From assembly GCF_017161565.1 (NCBI RefSeq), contig NZ_CP066796.1, positions 2,728,001 through 2,792,000 of the forward strand: 64,000 nucleotides of DNA, given 5' to 3'. Under the pieces are notes generated by a model, which was given only the letters and a program-made list of their open reading frames with translations, did not search any database and was not told where the DNA came from. This DNA comes from Erwinia amylovora (GTDB lineage Bacteria; Pseudomonadota; Gammaproteobacteria; Enterobacterales; Enterobacteriaceae). This document shows, piece after piece, positions 46,546 to 57,599 of this stretch (position 1 is the stretch's first letter; the number at the start of each line of letters is the position of its first letter). The position numbers and the translations under genes were made by a program.

Positions 46546-47661
46546 TCAGGCGAAGGTATTAATCCCTGATACGGGCAACGCTGTCTGCGTCACGCCTGTC
46601 CGCTCATTATTGTCTGCGTCATCAATGCCTTGCTCGTCCTGTTCGGCGCTTTTCCCCTCTGAACTTCCCTGGGCGTTAGCGCCGGCAGAAGATGAGCCGT
46701 CAGCGCTGACGCTGGCCTGCCCCAGCTGTACGCCGGACTCTGCCAGCGCGCTACGCAGCTGAGGAAAAGCCGCTTCCAGCGCCTGACGCACCTGAGGATG
46801 TTCGCTGATAATATGTAACTGCGCCTGGTCCTGCTGCATACGCACGGTGATCTGCAGGGATCCCAACTCTTCTGGATGCAGCCTGATCTCGGCATTCTGC
46901 ACGCCGTCGCGGGTATAAAGCGCCAGCTGCTGGCTCAACGACTGTTGCCAGGCTGCCGATCCGATCGGGTGCGAATTGTGTGCCGTTGCCGGAGCTGGCA
47001 GCGCCGCAGTTCGTGCTGCCAGCTCCGCGGCCTGCAGCTGGCGCGTTACGCCAGCGTCATACTGCGCGCCCGGTGCCTGCACTTCAGCCGCGCTGACTGC
47101 TTCCGTCAAACCGGTTTCCCGCAGCACAGCGGTAACAGGCTGCGATTTAACCTCCAGCGGATGGGCGTCTGGCAATAGCAGGGGTGCGGCGCCGTCTTGC
47201 CTGTCGTTCACATTCAGGCTTAACGGCAGCGCCGGCAACGGGTTATGCGCTTTGCCAGTGGATATCTCATCCGCCGCCAGCGTCTCCCCGCCCCCGTCAC
47301 TGCTCGCCGCGTTTTGCATCACCGCCTGCTGTAGCTGCCAGAGCGGGCTTTTCTCCCATCCTTCCGGCATCACCGGCTGGGTCAGCAACGCGCCGGCTTC
47401 TTCATCCGCTGACTGAATTTCCTGCAACCGTTCGTCGCCCGGCTGTGGGCAAAGGGTTTCCACCAGCTCCGTGCCGATCTCCGGCAGCCTGTTCGTTTGC
47501 GGCAGATCGCCCGGCGCGGTGTCCGGCAACAACGGACGCCCGTCAGGCATCTCTGCCATCATCATGCGGTTAAACAAGCCCGCCGGTGCCGCAGCCTGTC
47601 TGAGTCCTTTAGCCTTGCCAACGACTTCGCCAGTCAGCAGGGCGTTGATATCAATATTCAT
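46546..47661 (-). CDS. fliK: Flagellar hook-length control protein FliK
   Basis: Molecular ruler that switches export from hook to filament subunits. 371 residues (E. coli 375). The long N-terminal part is low in conservation and rich in Ala, Pro and Gln. The C-terminal switch domain holds EIRLHPEELGSLQITVRMQQDQAQLHIISEHPQVRQALEAAFPQLRSALAESGVQLG (in parts). It overlaps fliJ by four bases. Confidence 0.93.
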   Translation of the reverse strand: MNIDINALLTGEVVGKAKGLRQAAAPAGLFNRMMMAEMPDGRPLLPDTAPGDLPQTNRLPEIGTELVETLCPQPGDERLQEIQSADEEAGALLTQPVMPEGWEKSPLWQLQQAVMQNAASSDGGGETLAADEISTGKAHNPLPALPLSLNVNDRQDGAAPLLLPDAHPLEVKSQPVTAVLRETGLTEAVSAAEVQAPGAQYDAGVTRQLQAAELAARTAALPAPATAHNSHPIGSAAWQQSLSQQLALYTRDGVQNAEIRLHPEELGSLQITVRMQQDQAQLHIISEHPQVRQALEAAFPQLRSALAESGVQLGQASVSADGSSSAGANAQGSSEGKSAEQDEQGIDDADNNERTGVTQTALPVSGINTFA

Positions 47662-48107
47662 AGTATTTCTCGTTTTTGCCCGGCACGTTGTGCGAACTCA
47701 TCCATCAATTTCTGCTCATAGCGGCTGTCTGCCTGCATGCGCGCGTTTTCACGCCGCGTCAGCAACGTTTCAAAGGCATTAAGCCGCTGTTTGTCGTTAA
47801 TCCAGCTCTGCTTCGCCAGCGCCACCGCCTGCTCGCAGTGGGCAACATGCTGCCCCTGCTGTTTAAGCACCTGATTAAGGGATAAAATAAATGACTGGTG
47901 ATTGACTAAATCGGCCACGCTCATGCCGCGCGACTGCATGCCGCTGCGGAGCGACTGCTGATATTCACGCTCGTAACGCTGTAAATGCTGTTCCTGGGTG
48001 ACCGCCTGTTGCCAGTTCTGCTGTACGGCTCCCAGCGCCTGTGTGGTCTTTGTCAGCTGTTCTTCGGCCATCTCACAAAGCATCGTCATGGGATTTCTCA
48101 CCTTCAT
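47658..48107 (-). CDS. fliJ: Flagellar export chaperone FliJ
   Basis: Coiled-coil protein of the export ATPase complex, acting like the gamma subunit of an F-type ATPase. 149 residues, nearly all helix with many Gln and Glu. MDEFAQRAG near the end is the family signature. The ATG at 48107 follows CCGGAG with good spacing. It lies between fliI and fliK in the usual order. Confidence 0.94.
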   Translation of the reverse strand: MKVRNPMTMLCEMAEEQLTKTTQALGAVQQNWQQAVTQEQHLQRYEREYQQSLRSGMQSRGMSVADLVNHQSFILSLNQVLKQQGQHVAHCEQAVALAKQSWINDKQRLNAFETLLTRRENARMQADSRYEQKLMDEFAQRAGQKREIL

Positions 48108-48123
48108 GCCAGGCTCCGGTTTA

Positions 48124-49488
48124 TCAGCTCACTTCAGGCAGCAGCGCAGAGAGCGCGCTAACGGCTTCTGCATAGCCGCAGCTTTCATGGACCGCCTGGT
48201 GCAAATAGCTTTCCATCTGCGGATAACGCGCAATGGCGCGATCGAGCAGGGCATCGCTGCCGCTGACATAAGCCCCCACGCTGACCAGGTCGCTGTTGCG
48301 CTGATACGATGAGAGTTGCTGCTTGAAGCTTTGCACATTACGGTACTGCGCGTGCGGAATAAGCTCGGTCATCGCACGGCTGATCGAGGCTTCAATATCG
48401 ATTGCCGGATAGTGGCCGGACTCGGCGAGACGACGTGACAGCACAATATGCCCGTCAAGAATGGCGCGTGCCGAATCCGCGATCGGGTCTTGCTGGTCGT
48501 CGCCTTCGGTGAGAACGGTATAAAAAGCGGTGACAGAACCGCCCCCGGCAACGCCGTTGCCCGCACGCTCTACCAGCGCCGGCAGGCGCGCAAACACCGA
48601 TGGCGGATAACCTTTGGTTGCCGGCGGCTCACCGATCGCCAATGCCACCTCACGCTGCGCCATGGCAAAACGCGTCAGGGAGTCCATGATCAGCAGGACG
48701 TTCATTCCGCGATCGCGGAAATCCTCCGCCAGACGGGTAGCGTAGACCGCGCCCTGCATGCGCAAAACAGGCGAAACATCGGCTGGCGCAGCGATCACCA
48801 CCGCGCGTTCGATCCCCTCTGCCCCAAGAATGTTCTCGATAAAATCTTTGACTTCGCGCCCACGCTCACCGATCAGCCCGACGACGATCACATCTGCATC
48901 GGTATAACGCGCCATCATGCCCAGCAGCACGCTTTTACCCACCCCGGAACCGGCAAACAGGCCCATGCGCTGCCCGCGTCCGACGGTCAGCAGGCCGTTG
49001 ATGGCGCGGACGCCAACGTCAAGCACGCTTTTGATCGGGTCGCGGTGCAGCGGGTTAATCGGCTGGGTAAACAGGCTGGCGCTGCTGGTTTTCAACGGTG
49101 CCGGACGTCCGTCCAGCGGGCGTCCCTGCGCATCCAGCACCCGGCCAAGCAGCTGTGGCCCGACCGGTAGCTGTTTACCCTCGTAGCTGTCGCCATCCGG
49201 GGCGTATACGCGCGTCCCCGGCAGCACGCCATCCACATGTTCCAACGGCATCAGATAAAGCAGCTGGTCTTTAAAACCCACCACTTCACATTCGACCGGC
49301 ATAATACCGTTACGGGTCTGGCGCTCTACGACACAGATTGCCCCAATGGGCAGCTTTAGCCCCACGGCTTCCATCACCAGCCCGGTGGCACGAGTCAGGC
49401 GGCCATAACGGCGAAACGCCGGGATTGCGCCCATTTTGGCTTCGGTGCGTTCGATAGTGTCCAGCCAGCTTTTCAAATGCCGGGTCAT
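48124..49488 (-). CDS. fliI: Flagellum-specific ATPase FliI
   Basis: Export ATPase. 454 residues. Walker A is [15 protein letters not shown] near residue 172. [81 protein letters not shown] (in parts) is characteristic of the FliI/YscN family. It overlaps fliH by four bases. Confidence 0.98.
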   Translation of the reverse strand: MTRHLKSWLDTIERTEAKMGAIPAFRRYGRLTRATGLVMEAVGLKLPIGAICVVERQTRNGIMPVECEVVGFKDQLLYLMPLEHVDGVLPGTRVYAPDGDSYEGKQLPVGPQLLGRVLDAQGRPLDGRPAPLKTSSASLFTQPINPLHRDPIKSVLDVGVRAINGLLTVGRGQRMGLFAGSGVGKSVLLGMMARYTDADVIVVGLIGERGREVKDFIENILGAEGIERAVVIAAPADVSPVLRMQGAVYATRLAEDFRDRGMNVLLIMDSLTRFAMAQREVALAIGEPPATKGYPPSVFARLPALVERAGNGVAGGGSVTAFYTVLTEGDDQQDPIADSARAILDGHIVLSRRLAESGHYPAIDIEASISRAMTELIPHAQYRNVQSFKQQLSSYQRNSDLVSVGAYVSGSDALLDRAIARYPQMESYLHQAVHESCGYAEAVSALSALLPEVS

Positions 49489-50195
49489 TCGGACAGCTCC
49501 TCACGCGCCAGCTGGCACAGGGTCTGCCAGCGGGTTTCCAGCGTGGCGTCCAGCTCCGCGTCTTCCGTCAGGATGCGGCAGCCGCCGGGTGACATCTGCG
49601 CATCAAACTGCATTTCCCAGTCGATGGCCTTCAGCGTATCGCCCAGGGTTGATTCGATAATCTCGCGGTCATCAGGATGGACCACCAGCCGCACTTCCCC
49701 TTGCAGCAAAGCATCCTGCTTGATGAGCTGCTTAATCTGCGCCAGCAGCACCGAACCGTTGGTAACCTGTTCGCTACCGTGCAGATCCTGTACCGCCTGC
49801 AGCGCCAGCTGCACCAGACGGCTGGGGATCAGGCTGTCGAGGTTATCCAGCGACAGCTTGAAAGAGGTGATCCAGCCCTCGATGCTCTTCAGTCGCCCCT
49901 GCTGCGCCGCTTGCGCCTCGGCGATCCCCTGCGCCATTCCTGCTTCATGCCCGCTCTGGTAGCCGGCATCATAGCCTTGTTTCCTGCCCTCTTCTTTTCC
50001 CTGCGTCACGCCCTGGTTATAACCCTGCTGTTCGGCCTGTTTACGCAAACGTGCCAGCTCGGCCTGCGTCTGCGCGTCTGAGGCGCCGCTGACGATGGTC
50101 GGCAAAGGTTCATGCTGTGGACTGACCGCTTCCAGCAAGTTATCCGGCTGCCAGCTGCGCCATTGTGGCTTAGTGCTTTGATCAGACGTAGGCAT
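49485..50195 (-). CDS. fliH: Flagellar export regulator FliH
   Basis: Stator-like partner of FliI. From the ATG at 50195, which follows GGGAG, it has 236 residues (E. coli 228), beginning [22 protein letters not shown]. The middle carries the Gly/Gln repeat region ([34 protein letters not shown], in parts) and the C-terminus holds [15 protein letters not shown] and SPGGCRI. It overlaps fliG by 14 bases. Confidence 0.95.
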   Translation of the reverse strand: MPTSDQSTKPQWRSWQPDNLLEAVSPQHEPLPTIVSGASDAQTQAELARLRKQAEQQGYNQGVTQGKEEGRKQGYDAGYQSGHEAGMAQGIAEAQAAQQGRLKSIEGWITSFKLSLDNLDSLIPSRLVQLALQAVQDLHGSEQVTNGSVLLAQIKQLIKQDALLQGEVRLVVHPDDREIIESTLGDTLKAIDWEMQFDAQMSPGGCRILTEDAELDATLETRWQTLCQLAREELSE

Positions 50196-51168
50196 CGTCG
50201 CTGCTCCCAATCAGAATGTCCCCGGCTTCTGCCAGACGACGGACTACCAACAATACCGCTTTCTGCTGTGCTTCGACCTGCGAGAGGCGCAACGGCCCGC
50301 GCGAGGCCAGATCTTCGGCCATCAGGTCTGCCTGACGACGTGACATATTGCGGAAGAATTTATCGCGCAACGCCTCATTGGCACCCTTCAGGGCCACCAG
50401 CAGCGTTTCGCTTTCGATCTCTTGCAGAATTTGCTGGATGCTGCGGTCGTCCACTTCAACCAGATTTTCGAACAGGAACATTTCATCAATGATCTTCTGC
50501 GCCAGCTCGCCGTCGAACTCGCGCACCGCATCGATAGCCGCTTCTTCCTGTTGAGATTTCATCAGGTTAAGGATCTCGGCCGCCGGACGTACCCCGCCCA
50601 TTTTGCTGCGTTTGAGATTCTGACCGTGCAGCAGGTTGTTGAGCACTTCGGTCAGTTCCTGCAGCGCGGCAGGCTGTACGCCGCCGAAGGTGGCGATACG
50701 CAGCATGATGTCGTTACGCTCTTTATCGTCAAATTTGCCCAGCACATCGGCTGCCTGGTTACGTTTCAGGTGCACAAGGATAGTGGCAATGATCTGCGGA
50801 TGTTCATCGCGGATCAGGTCATACACCGCCTGTGGCTCCATAAAGTTCAGCGTTTCAATACCATTGGTACCCTGATGGGTATCCAGCAGATCTTCCAGCA
50901 GGGATGCAGCACGCTCTTCGCCCAACGCTTTCACCAGCACGTTGCGCAGATAATCATTGGTGTTGAGACTGAGCGCGGCATACTCACCGGAGTCACGGCT
51001 GAAATCTTCCAGCACGACAGACATCTGATCGTGGGTAAAACCAGCTATATTCACCATTGCGCTACTGATTTGCTTCACCTCGTGCGCATTAAGGTGTTTG
51101 AAAACTTCGGCAGCCAGCTCATCGCCCAACGTCAGCATGACGATGGCGCATTTGTCACAAGCATTCAT
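50182..51168 (-). CDS. fliG: Flagellar motor switch protein FliG
   Basis: C-ring protein that receives torque from MotA. From the ATG at 51168 it has 328 residues (E. coli 331). AAGGA lies eight bases upstream, and the start overlaps the fliF stop (ATGA). Conserved parts are [83 protein letters not shown] and [21 protein letters not shown]. It ends SSDDAYV. Confidence 0.98.
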   Translation of the reverse strand: MNACDKCAIVMLTLGDELAAEVFKHLNAHEVKQISSAMVNIAGFTHDQMSVVLEDFSRDSGEYAALSLNTNDYLRNVLVKALGEERAASLLEDLLDTHQGTNGIETLNFMEPQAVYDLIRDEHPQIIATILVHLKRNQAADVLGKFDDKERNDIMLRIATFGGVQPAALQELTEVLNNLLHGQNLKRSKMGGVRPAAEILNLMKSQQEEAAIDAVREFDGELAQKIIDEMFLFENLVEVDDRSIQQILQEIESETLLVALKGANEALRDKFFRNMSRRQADLMAEDLASRGPLRLSQVEAQQKAVLLVVRRLAEAGDILIGSSDDAYV

Positions 51169-52850
51169 GATTTGTGTTCCTTGTTCAGCCACTGACGCAT
51201 AACCAGCGCGATAACCCGTGGTTCCTGTTCTGCCAGTTCCCGCAGTTGCTGACCATTAATCTCGGTATCGGTGCGGCGTTTTTCTTTGGCATGGGCGGAC
51301 ATTTGTGCCGCTTTGTTTTTCTCTTCCAACTCAAGCTTGCGCGCTTCTTTTTCCAGCTCCAGACGCTTGATGGTGGTGTCCTGGTGGCGGATCCAGACTG
51401 GCTGTACCAGCCTGCGCCACATCACCCAGCCGATAATGGCAATCACCAGATAGCGGGCAAGCGTCATTATCAGTGTCTGGAAGCTCTGCTGCTGCCAGAG
51501 CGGCGGCATCACTTCTTCAACGACGCCATTGAACGGTGAATTGACGATATTCACGCTGTCACCGCGCTGCTCGCTGTAGCCAATGGCCTCTTTAACCAGC
51601 GTATTAATGCGCGCCAGTTCGGCAGCAGGCAGCGGACCGGTTTTCCCTTCAGCACCTTGTGCCATGTGGTTGATCACCACGGCGACAGAGAGACGCTGAA
51701 TATGGCCAACGCTGGTTTTGGTATGGATCAGGGTACGATCCAGCTCATAGTTGGTCGTTTCGTCATTACGATTGTTGTAAGGCTGAGCCACCTCGCCAGC
51801 AGGCGGGGTTTTCTCATTGTTCGCATTCTTACCGTTCGCTGCCGGTGCGTTAAGCGGTTTGGTCAGCGGCGCTGTTGCCGGCGTCGGTGGCTGATTGCTT
51901 AGCGCGCCCGGCACGCCGCCGCTACCACGACCGTTGCCTTGCGCGGCCTGGCTTGACTGGCGACTACGGATCGCCATTTTCTCCCGCTCGGCGTTCGGCT
52001 GGTACTGTTCGTCGGTACGCTCCTGCTGGGTAAAGTCCAACTGTGCCGTCACCTGAGTACGCACATTGCTGTCGCCGACCAGCGGTGCCAACAGGCGCTG
52101 AATACGCTGCTGATAATCCGCTTCAATCTCGTTGGTGTACTTCACTTGCGAGGTTTGCAGTGCGCCCGTGCCGCTTTGCGTCAGCAGGTTGCCGCGCTGA
52201 TCGACAAGGGTAACGTTGGCTGCCGGTAGGCCGGATACCGCGCTGGAGATCAGATGCGTAATGGCCGTCACCTGCCCGTCATCCAGCGCACGTCCCTGCG
52301 CCAGCGTCACGTTTACCGAAGCCGTAGGCTGCTTCTGATCGCGCACAAACATGGACGGTTTGGGCACCGCCAGATGCACGCGGGCATGTTGGATCGGGCC
52401 AAGATTTTCGATGGTGCGCGCCAGCTCACCTTCCAGCGCCCGCTGGAAGTTAACCTGCTCGCTAAACTGGCTGATGCCGAATTTTTCCTGGTCCAGCAGT
52501 TCAAAGCCAACGGAACCGCCCTTTGGTAATCCCTGCTGTGCCATTTTCATCCGCACTTCATGAACCTGAGCTTCCGGCACCATGATAGCGCCCCCTGCCG
52601 TATCAATGCGGTAAGGGACGTTCATCTGCGACAGCTGGCTGACAATGGCACCGCCATCCTCATCGCTGATATTGTTGAACAGGACGCGATATCCCGGCTC
52701 TTTGGCCCAAAACATCAGGGCAATCATTACCGAAATCGCCGCAGCAGCAGCGATCGGCAGCAGCAGCTTCGGACTATTACGTAACGAGTTCATCGCCGCC
52801 TTGACGCTATCTGCGGGATTGTTTTTTAAATCATCTGTTGTGGCACTCAT
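51165..52850 (-). CDS. fliF: Flagellar MS-ring protein FliF
   Basis: Inner-membrane ring that is the base of the motor. From the ATG at 52850 (AGGA seven bases upstream) it has 561 residues. TM1 is at about 31-50. [73 protein letters not shown] (in parts) and a Gly/Pro/Asn-rich loop (300-350) follow. TM2 is near 450 and a FliG-binding C-terminus ends in [14 protein letters not shown]. It is the first gene of the fliF-R operon, divergent from fliE. Confidence 0.97.
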   Translation of the reverse strand: MSATTDDLKNNPADSVKAAMNSLRNSPKLLLPIAAAAAISVMIALMFWAKEPGYRVLFNNISDEDGGAIVSQLSQMNVPYRIDTAGGAIMVPEAQVHEVRMKMAQQGLPKGGSVGFELLDQEKFGISQFSEQVNFQRALEGELARTIENLGPIQHARVHLAVPKPSMFVRDQKQPTASVNVTLAQGRALDDGQVTAITHLISSAVSGLPAANVTLVDQRGNLLTQSGTGALQTSQVKYTNEIEADYQQRIQRLLAPLVGDSNVRTQVTAQLDFTQQERTDEQYQPNAEREKMAIRSRQSSQAAQGNGRGSGGVPGALSNQPPTPATAPLTKPLNAPAANGKNANNEKTPPAGEVAQPYNNRNDETTNYELDRTLIHTKTSVGHIQRLSVAVVINHMAQGAEGKTGPLPAAELARINTLVKEAIGYSEQRGDSVNIVNSPFNGVVEEVMPPLWQQQSFQTLIMTLARYLVIAIIGWVMWRRLVQPVWIRHQDTTIKRLELEKEARKLELEEKNKAAQMSAHAKEKRRTDTEINGQQLRELAEQEPRVIALVMRQWLNKEHKS

Positions 52851-53117
52851 GCCGTAATCCTGTAACAAGTAATCACGCAGCGAATAACTGCTTACAAACT
52901 TGCTAATTAAGCAAGGCAGCAGCCGACGAAGTTTTTCCGGATAAATTTTGAGGTCGGTATTATCCTCTGAGTGGAGTTTTTTTTAAGGGTAAATAAGCTC
53001 GAGCTTGTGTCGGCTTTTCGGGTTTTTCGCCATTAATTCCCTCATGTTAAGCTACACCCATATAAAGCTGCACAAGACTTGCTACGTTCTGAGTTATTTA
53101 TTATCCGGGAAAAAATA
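52851..53117. promoter_or_regulatory. Divergent fliF-fliE control region
   Basis: 267 bases between the divergent fliF and fliE operons, AT-rich with long T runs (52975-52990). As in E. coli, FlhDC-dependent class II promoters in both directions are expected, but I could not place the binding sites. Confidence 0.45.
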
Positions 53118-53450
53118 ATGTCATCTTTAATTCACAATGTAATCGGGCAAATGCATTCTCAGGCACAAAAAATATCTGCGCCTGACGAATTCCTTTCAAA
53201 TGGAAAGTTAACAAGTCTGGGTAGTGGCCCAAATTTTTCTGATGCCTTGTTTAACAGCATTAATGAAATCAATAAATCTCAACAGACGGCAAAAGCGCAA
53301 AGCCAGAGCTGGATGTCTGGCAACAGCGATATTGGCCTGAACGATGTGATGCTGTCTCTACAGAAATCATCCGTTGCTTTCAGCTTTGGCGTTCAGCTAC
53401 GTAATAAAATGCTTAGCGCCTATCAGGAAGTCATGAATATGCCTGCATAA
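53118..53450 (+). CDS. fliE: Flagellar hook-basal body protein FliE
   Basis: Links the MS ring to the rod. From the ATG at 53118 it has 110 residues (E. coli 104); the 13-codon extension lacks homology. C-terminal SDIGLNDVMLSLQKSSVAFSFGVQLRNKMLSAYQEVMNMP (in parts) is the family signature. Unusually it heads a plus-strand group that continues with cheR rather than standing alone. Confidence 0.96.
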   Translation: MSSLIHNVIGQMHSQAQKISAPDEFLSNGKLTSLGSGPNFSDALFNSINEINKSQQTAKAQSQSWMSGNSDIGLNDVMLSLQKSSVAFSFGVQLRNKMLSAYQEVMNMPA

Positions 53451-53459
53451 AGGTTTGAC

Positions 53460-54317
53460 ATGAAATGTGAAAATCTACGTAGCTCTGTGCGTTTAAGCCA
53501 TTTTTCGGATGCACTTACCGACCGGGAATTAGAAAAAATCAGCCAGCTGATCTATCAGCGGGCGGGAATTGTCCTTAGCCAGCAGAAGCGGGACATGATA
53601 TTTAATCGCCTGTCACGACGACTACGGGAACTCTCATTAGACAGTTTTAGTGAATATATTCATATTCTTGAATCCAGCGTAGACAGTGAAGAATGGCAGA
53701 TATTTGTTAATTCGTTAACCACTAATCTGACCTCTTTTTTTCGCGAGGCATACCATTTTCCCCAGTTGGAAGAACATGCCCGCAGCCACGGTGCTGGCTA
53801 CCGCGTCTGGTGTACGGCAGCCTCAACCGGCGAAGAACCTTGCTCCATCGCCATGACGCTGGATGCCTGTCTTGGACCGGCCATTGGTGGCCCCAGAGTT
53901 TGGGCAACGGATATTGATACCGACGTGCTGAACCGGGCCAGTGCCGGAGTCTACCGCATGGCGGATTTACACACCCTCAGCCCTCAGCAGAAGCGACAAT
54001 ATTTTCTGCGCGGCACCGGAATCAACAGCGATCGGGTACGGGTAAAGCGTGAGCTGCTGGCGGCGATCCACTACCAGCGACTGAATCTGTTGGACGAATC
54101 GTGGCAGGTTCCCGGTCCTTTCGATGCGATTTTTTGTCGTAACGTGATGATCTATTTCGACCTGCCGACCCAGATCCGCTTGATCCAGCGCTTTGCACAG
54201 CAGCTGAAGCCAGATGGCCTGTTATTTGTCGGCCATTCGGAGCATTTCAACCACCGACAAAGCCCGTTCCGTCTGCTTGGACAGGCAGTTTATGCGCTAA
54301 CGGAGAGCGGAAGTTGA
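53460..54317 (+). CDS. cheR: Chemotaxis protein methyltransferase CheR
   Basis: Methylates glutamates of chemoreceptors with SAM. 285 residues. An N-terminal helical domain ([28 protein letters not shown] in parts) is followed by the Rossmann domain with [52 protein letters not shown] and [15 protein letters not shown] precedes the ATG. The stop overlaps the cheB start by four bases. Confidence 0.97.
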   Translation: MKCENLRSSVRLSHFSDALTDRELEKISQLIYQRAGIVLSQQKRDMIFNRLSRRLRELSLDSFSEYIHILESSVDSEEWQIFVNSLTTNLTSFFREAYHFPQLEEHARSHGAGYRVWCTAASTGEEPCSIAMTLDACLGPAIGGPRVWATDIDTDVLNRASAGVYRMADLHTLSPQQKRQYFLRGTGINSDRVRVKRELLAAIHYQRLNLLDESWQVPGPFDAIFCRNVMIYFDLPTQIRLIQRFAQQLKPDGLLFVGHSEHFNHRQSPFRLLGQAVYALTESGS

Positions 54318-55363
54318 GCAAGATACGAGTGCTGTGCGTCGATGATTCCGCGCTGATGCGCAATATGATCAGCGCAGTAGTGAATCAGCAACATGATATG
54401 GAAATGGTGGCAACAGCATCCGATCCGATCAACGCCCGCGAGTTGATCAAAAAATTTAATCCAGACGTACTGACGCTCGATATCGATATGCCACGGATGA
54501 ACGGCCTGGAGTTTCTCTCCCGGCTGATGCGGCTGCGCCCGATGCCGGTGGTGATGATCTCATCGCTGACGGCAAAGGGGTCGGCGAGCACGCTGAACGC
54601 GCTGGAGATCGGAGCGGTGGATTTTATCGCCAAGCCGGATGCCAGCCAGATTGCGGCGCTGGGCAGTTGGGCAGTACAGGCGGCGGAAAAAATCCGTCTT
54701 GCGGCGAAGTCGACGCTGCCTTACCGCAGCCCGCTACCGGCGGACAGCATCAGCGCCATGCGTTTTGGCGTAAAAACGATTATCGCGATCGGTGCATCGA
54801 CCGGCGGAACCGAGGCTCTGCGCCAGGTACTGACACGAATGCCCGCCACCAGCCCCGGCGTGGTGATTGCACAACACATGCCGCCCGGCTTTACCTTGTC
54901 TTTCGCCCAACGTTTGAATTCGCTGTGCGCCATGCGGGTGAAAGAAGCCGTGGACGGCGAGCCGGTGGAGAGCGGCACCGTGTACATTGCTCCCGGCGAC
55001 AGGCATATGCAGATCGCTGGCTTAGAGAAGGGGTATCAAATCTGCCTTAACCGCAATGCGGCAGTTAACCGCCATCGGCCCTCGGTCGACGTGCTGTTTC
55101 ACTCCGTTGCCGCCGGGGCTGGCCATCATGCCATTGGTGCCATTCTGACCGGCATGGGCGCTGACGGAGCCAAAGGCCTGCTGGCGATGCGCCAGTCAGG
55201 CGCCTGGACGCTGGCGCAGAGTGAACGAACCTGTGTGGTGTTTGGCATGCCGCGTGAAGCCATTGCCCTCCAGGCGGCAGCAGAAGTCATCGATTTGCAG
55301 GATATCAGTCAACGGCTGATCGATCGTTGCAGCCGACAAGGTCGGACAAAATCACCAAAGTAA
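54314..55363 (+). CDS. cheB: Chemotaxis response regulator methylesterase CheB
   Basis: Demethylates and deamidates receptors once phosphorylated by CheA. 349 residues starting at a TTG (54314-54316) that overlaps the cheR TGA, with GGAG just before. The receiver domain holds [32 protein letters not shown] and [11 protein letters not shown]. The esterase domain has the catalytic triad in [15 protein letters not shown] (Ser), AQHMPPGFT (His) and [11 protein letters not shown] (Asp). 50 bases separate it from cheY. Confidence 0.97.
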   Translation: MSKIRVLCVDDSALMRNMISAVVNQQHDMEMVATASDPINARELIKKFNPDVLTLDIDMPRMNGLEFLSRLMRLRPMPVVMISSLTAKGSASTLNALEIGAVDFIAKPDASQIAALGSWAVQAAEKIRLAAKSTLPYRSPLPADSISAMRFGVKTIIAIGASTGGTEALRQVLTRMPATSPGVVIAQHMPPGFTLSFAQRLNSLCAMRVKEAVDGEPVESGTVYIAPGDRHMQIAGLEKGYQICLNRNAAVNRHRPSVDVLFHSVAAGAGHHAIGAILTGMGADGAKGLLAMRQSGAWTLAQSERTCVVFGMPREAIALQAAAEVIDLQDISQRLIDRCSRQGRTKSPK

Positions 55364-55413
55364 ATGCGGTACACCTCCACCGAGTCAGGAGGATTTTTGA
55401 GAAAACAATCTAA

Positions 55414-55797
55414 ATGGATAAAAACCTACGTTTCCTGGTCGTTGATGATTTTGCCACCATGCGCCGCATCGTGCGCAATCTGTTGCAGGACCTGGGATAC
55501 AAAAATATTGAAGAGGCTGAAGACGGCCAGGATGCGCTGAACAGACTGCGCACCTCATCGTTTGATTTCGTGGTGAGCGACTGGAATATGCCGAACATCG
55601 ATGGTCTTCAGCTGCTGAAAACCATTCGTCAGGAGCCTGAACTGATGAAGTTGCCGGTGCTGATGGTCACCGCCGAGGCAAAACGCGAAAACATTATTGC
55701 CGCCGCTCAGGCCGGTGCTAATGGTTATATCGTTAAACCTTTCACCGCTGTCACGCTTGAAGAGAAGCTGGGCAAAATATTCGAAAAACTCGGTTAA
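55414..55797 (+). CDS. cheY: Chemotaxis response regulator CheY
   Basis: Phosphorylated CheY binds FliM and reverses the motor. 127 residues, a single receiver domain: [18 protein letters not shown], phospho-Asp at residue 56 in [43 protein letters not shown] (in parts). A strong AGGAGG lies about 22 bases upstream, farther than usual, and the immediate leader has only weak complementarity. Confidence 0.98.
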   Translation: MDKNLRFLVVDDFATMRRIVRNLLQDLGYKNIEEAEDGQDALNRLRTSSFDFVVSDWNMPNIDGLQLLKTIRQEPELMKLPVLMVTAEAKRENIIAAAQAGANGYIVKPFTAVTLEEKLGKIFEKLG

Positions 55798-55802
55798 CGA
55801 CA

Positions 55803-56435
55803 ATGACAATTGATAATAACGCCGACAACTTCAAAGATATTTTTTCACGTATCGGGCAGCTGACGCGTGTGCTGCGTAACAGCATGGCCAACCTGGGTCT
55901 TGAACAGGTGCTGAAGGAGATGGCCGGCGCCTTCCCGAATACCCGCGACCGTCTTGACTACGTGGTAGATAAAACCTCTCAGGCCGCCAACTGTGCATTA
56001 ACCTGCGTCGAGGTGGCCCGCCCGCTTCAGGAGCAGTTAGGCAGCCAGGCGACTGCCCTGTCGGCCAAATGGGACGCATGGTTTGCCAATCCACAGCCAC
56101 TTGAGGACGCACGCGAACTGGTTATTCAGACGCGCGCCTACCTGCAACAGGTTCCTGAGGTCACCCGCAGCACCAATCAGCAGCTGACCGATATCATGAT
56201 GGCGCAGGACTTCCAGGATTTGACCGGGCAAGTTCTGCAAGGCCTGGTGAATGTGATTGAGCTGGTGGAAAAAGAGCTGATCTGCGTGCTGCTGGAAAAT
56301 ATGCAGGAATTAGAACCCGATCGCGACGATGCTCAAGCGCAGCTGAAAAATGGTCCGCAAATCAATTCCACCGCCGAAGGCATTGTCGCTTCACAGGAGC
56401 AGGTTGATGATTTGCTGGAATCGCTTGGCTTCTGA
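55803..56435 (+). CDS. cheZ: Chemotaxis protein phosphatase CheZ
   Basis: Dephosphorylates CheY-P. 210 residues. It has DIFSRIGQLTRVLRNSMANLGL, LDYVVDKTSQAANCALTCVEVARPLQ, catalytic LTDIMMAQDFQDLTGQVLQGLVNVIE (in parts, with the active Gln) and the C-terminal CheY-binding peptide SQEQVDDLLESLGF. Five bases follow the cheY stop. Confidence 0.97.
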   Translation: MTIDNNADNFKDIFSRIGQLTRVLRNSMANLGLEQVLKEMAGAFPNTRDRLDYVVDKTSQAANCALTCVEVARPLQEQLGSQATALSAKWDAWFANPQPLEDARELVIQTRAYLQQVPEVTRSTNQQLTDIMMAQDFQDLTGQVLQGLVNVIELVEKELICVLLENMQELEPDRDDAQAQLKNGPQINSTAEGIVASQEQVDDLLESLGF

Positions 56436-56453
56436 GTGAGCTGATACGCCACT

Positions 56454-57599
56454 ATGTCGCAAGAAAGTGATAATGAAAAAACCGAAGCCCCCACGCCCAG
56501 TCGGATTGCCAGGGCGCGTGAAGAAGGACAGATCCCGCGTTCCAGGGAGCTGACCACGCTATTGATGCTGCTGGTTGGCTGGGGGCTGATGCTGTGCTCC
56601 GGCGGTAATCTGGTGCGCAGCTTACAGGGTTTGCTGCACAACGGTCTGATTTTTGACCGGCTGTTGATCCTCGATCCGGCGCAGATGCTGCAGCGTAGCG
56701 CTTCCCTGCTTGGTCAGGCCTTTATGGCCATCATGCCGTTTGTCTTCGGTCTGCTGCTGACGGCAGTCAGCGCACCGCCACTGATCGGTGGCCTGATCCT
56801 GAGCGGAAAGTCGTTAGCGCCGAAGTTGAAAAAGCTCAATCCGCTTAGCGGTATCAAGCGCATGTTTTCAGCGCAGATGGCGTCAGAGATGGTGAAGGCC
56901 ATTCTGAAAGTGCTGCTGGCCACCCTCGGCGGTGGACTCTATCTGCTGCTGAATAAAGAGAAGTTTATCCGGCTGATTTTTGAACCGCTCGGTATGGCGT
57001 TAACCGATATCAGCAGCCTGCTGCTTGGCTGCCTGCTGGCGGTGATTATGTCACTGATCCCGATGGTCGCTTTTGACGTGATTTACCAGTTGTACAGCCA
57101 CTGGAAAAAGCTGCGCATGAGCCGTCAGGAGATCAAAGATGAGTTCAAGAAGCAGGAAGGCGACCCGCAGATTAAAGGGCGCGTCAGGCAGATGCAGCGC
57201 GCCATGGCGCAGCGCCGCATGATGACCGATGTACCGGATGCGGATGTGATAGTGAATAACCCGACCCACTACTCCGTGGCCCTGAAATATCAAGATGGCA
57301 GCCTGGGCGCACCCAAAGTAGTGGCGAAAGGCAGCGGTCTGGTTGCCTTACGCATTCGCGAACTGGCTGAAAGCCATAAGGTTCCGATGCTGGAAGCGCC
57401 CCCGCTGGCGCGAGCACTCTATCGCCACTGTGAGATTGGCGCACCGATACCGGCCGATTTATATCATGCGGTGGCGGAAGTCCTCGCCTGGGTTTATAGC
57501 CTCAGGCGCTGGCGTAAAGGCTATGGACAACGGCCAAACACCCCTGAAAACCTTCCGGTGCCTGAAGCGCTGGATTTTGCCCAAGAGAGTAAAGAGTGA
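56454..57599 (+). CDS. flhB: Flagellar export switch protein FlhB
   Basis: Export apparatus protein that controls substrate switching. 381 residues (E. coli 382) with the N-terminal SDNEKTEAPTPSRIARAREEGQIPRSRELTT (in parts) and four membrane helices. The cytoplasmic domain has the self-cleaving motif NPTHYSVALKY near residue 268. It forms an operon with cheZ and flhA; the stop overlaps the flhA start by one base. Confidence 0.98.
   Translation: MSQESDNEKTEAPTPSRIARAREEGQIPRSRELTTLLMLLVGWGLMLCSGGNLVRSLQGLLHNGLIFDRLLILDPAQMLQRSASLLGQAFMAIMPFVFGLLLTAVSAPPLIGGLILSGKSLAPKLKKLNPLSGIKRMFSAQMASEMVKAILKVLLATLGGGLYLLLNKEKFIRLIFEPLGMALTDISSLLLGCLLAVIMSLIPMVAFDVIYQLYSHWKKLRMSRQEIKDEFKKQEGDPQIKGRVRQMQRAMAQRRMMTDVPDADVIVNNPTHYSVALKYQDGSLGAPKVVAKGSGLVALRIRELAESHKVPMLEAPPLARALYRHCEIGAPIPADLYHAVAEVLAWVYSLRRWRKGYGQRPNTPENLPVPEALDFAQESKE

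Noticed and set aside
55380..55413. AGGAGG before cheY suggesting a short leader ORF starting at TTG.
   Set aside because: The leader frame runs into cheY out of frame without a plausible product.
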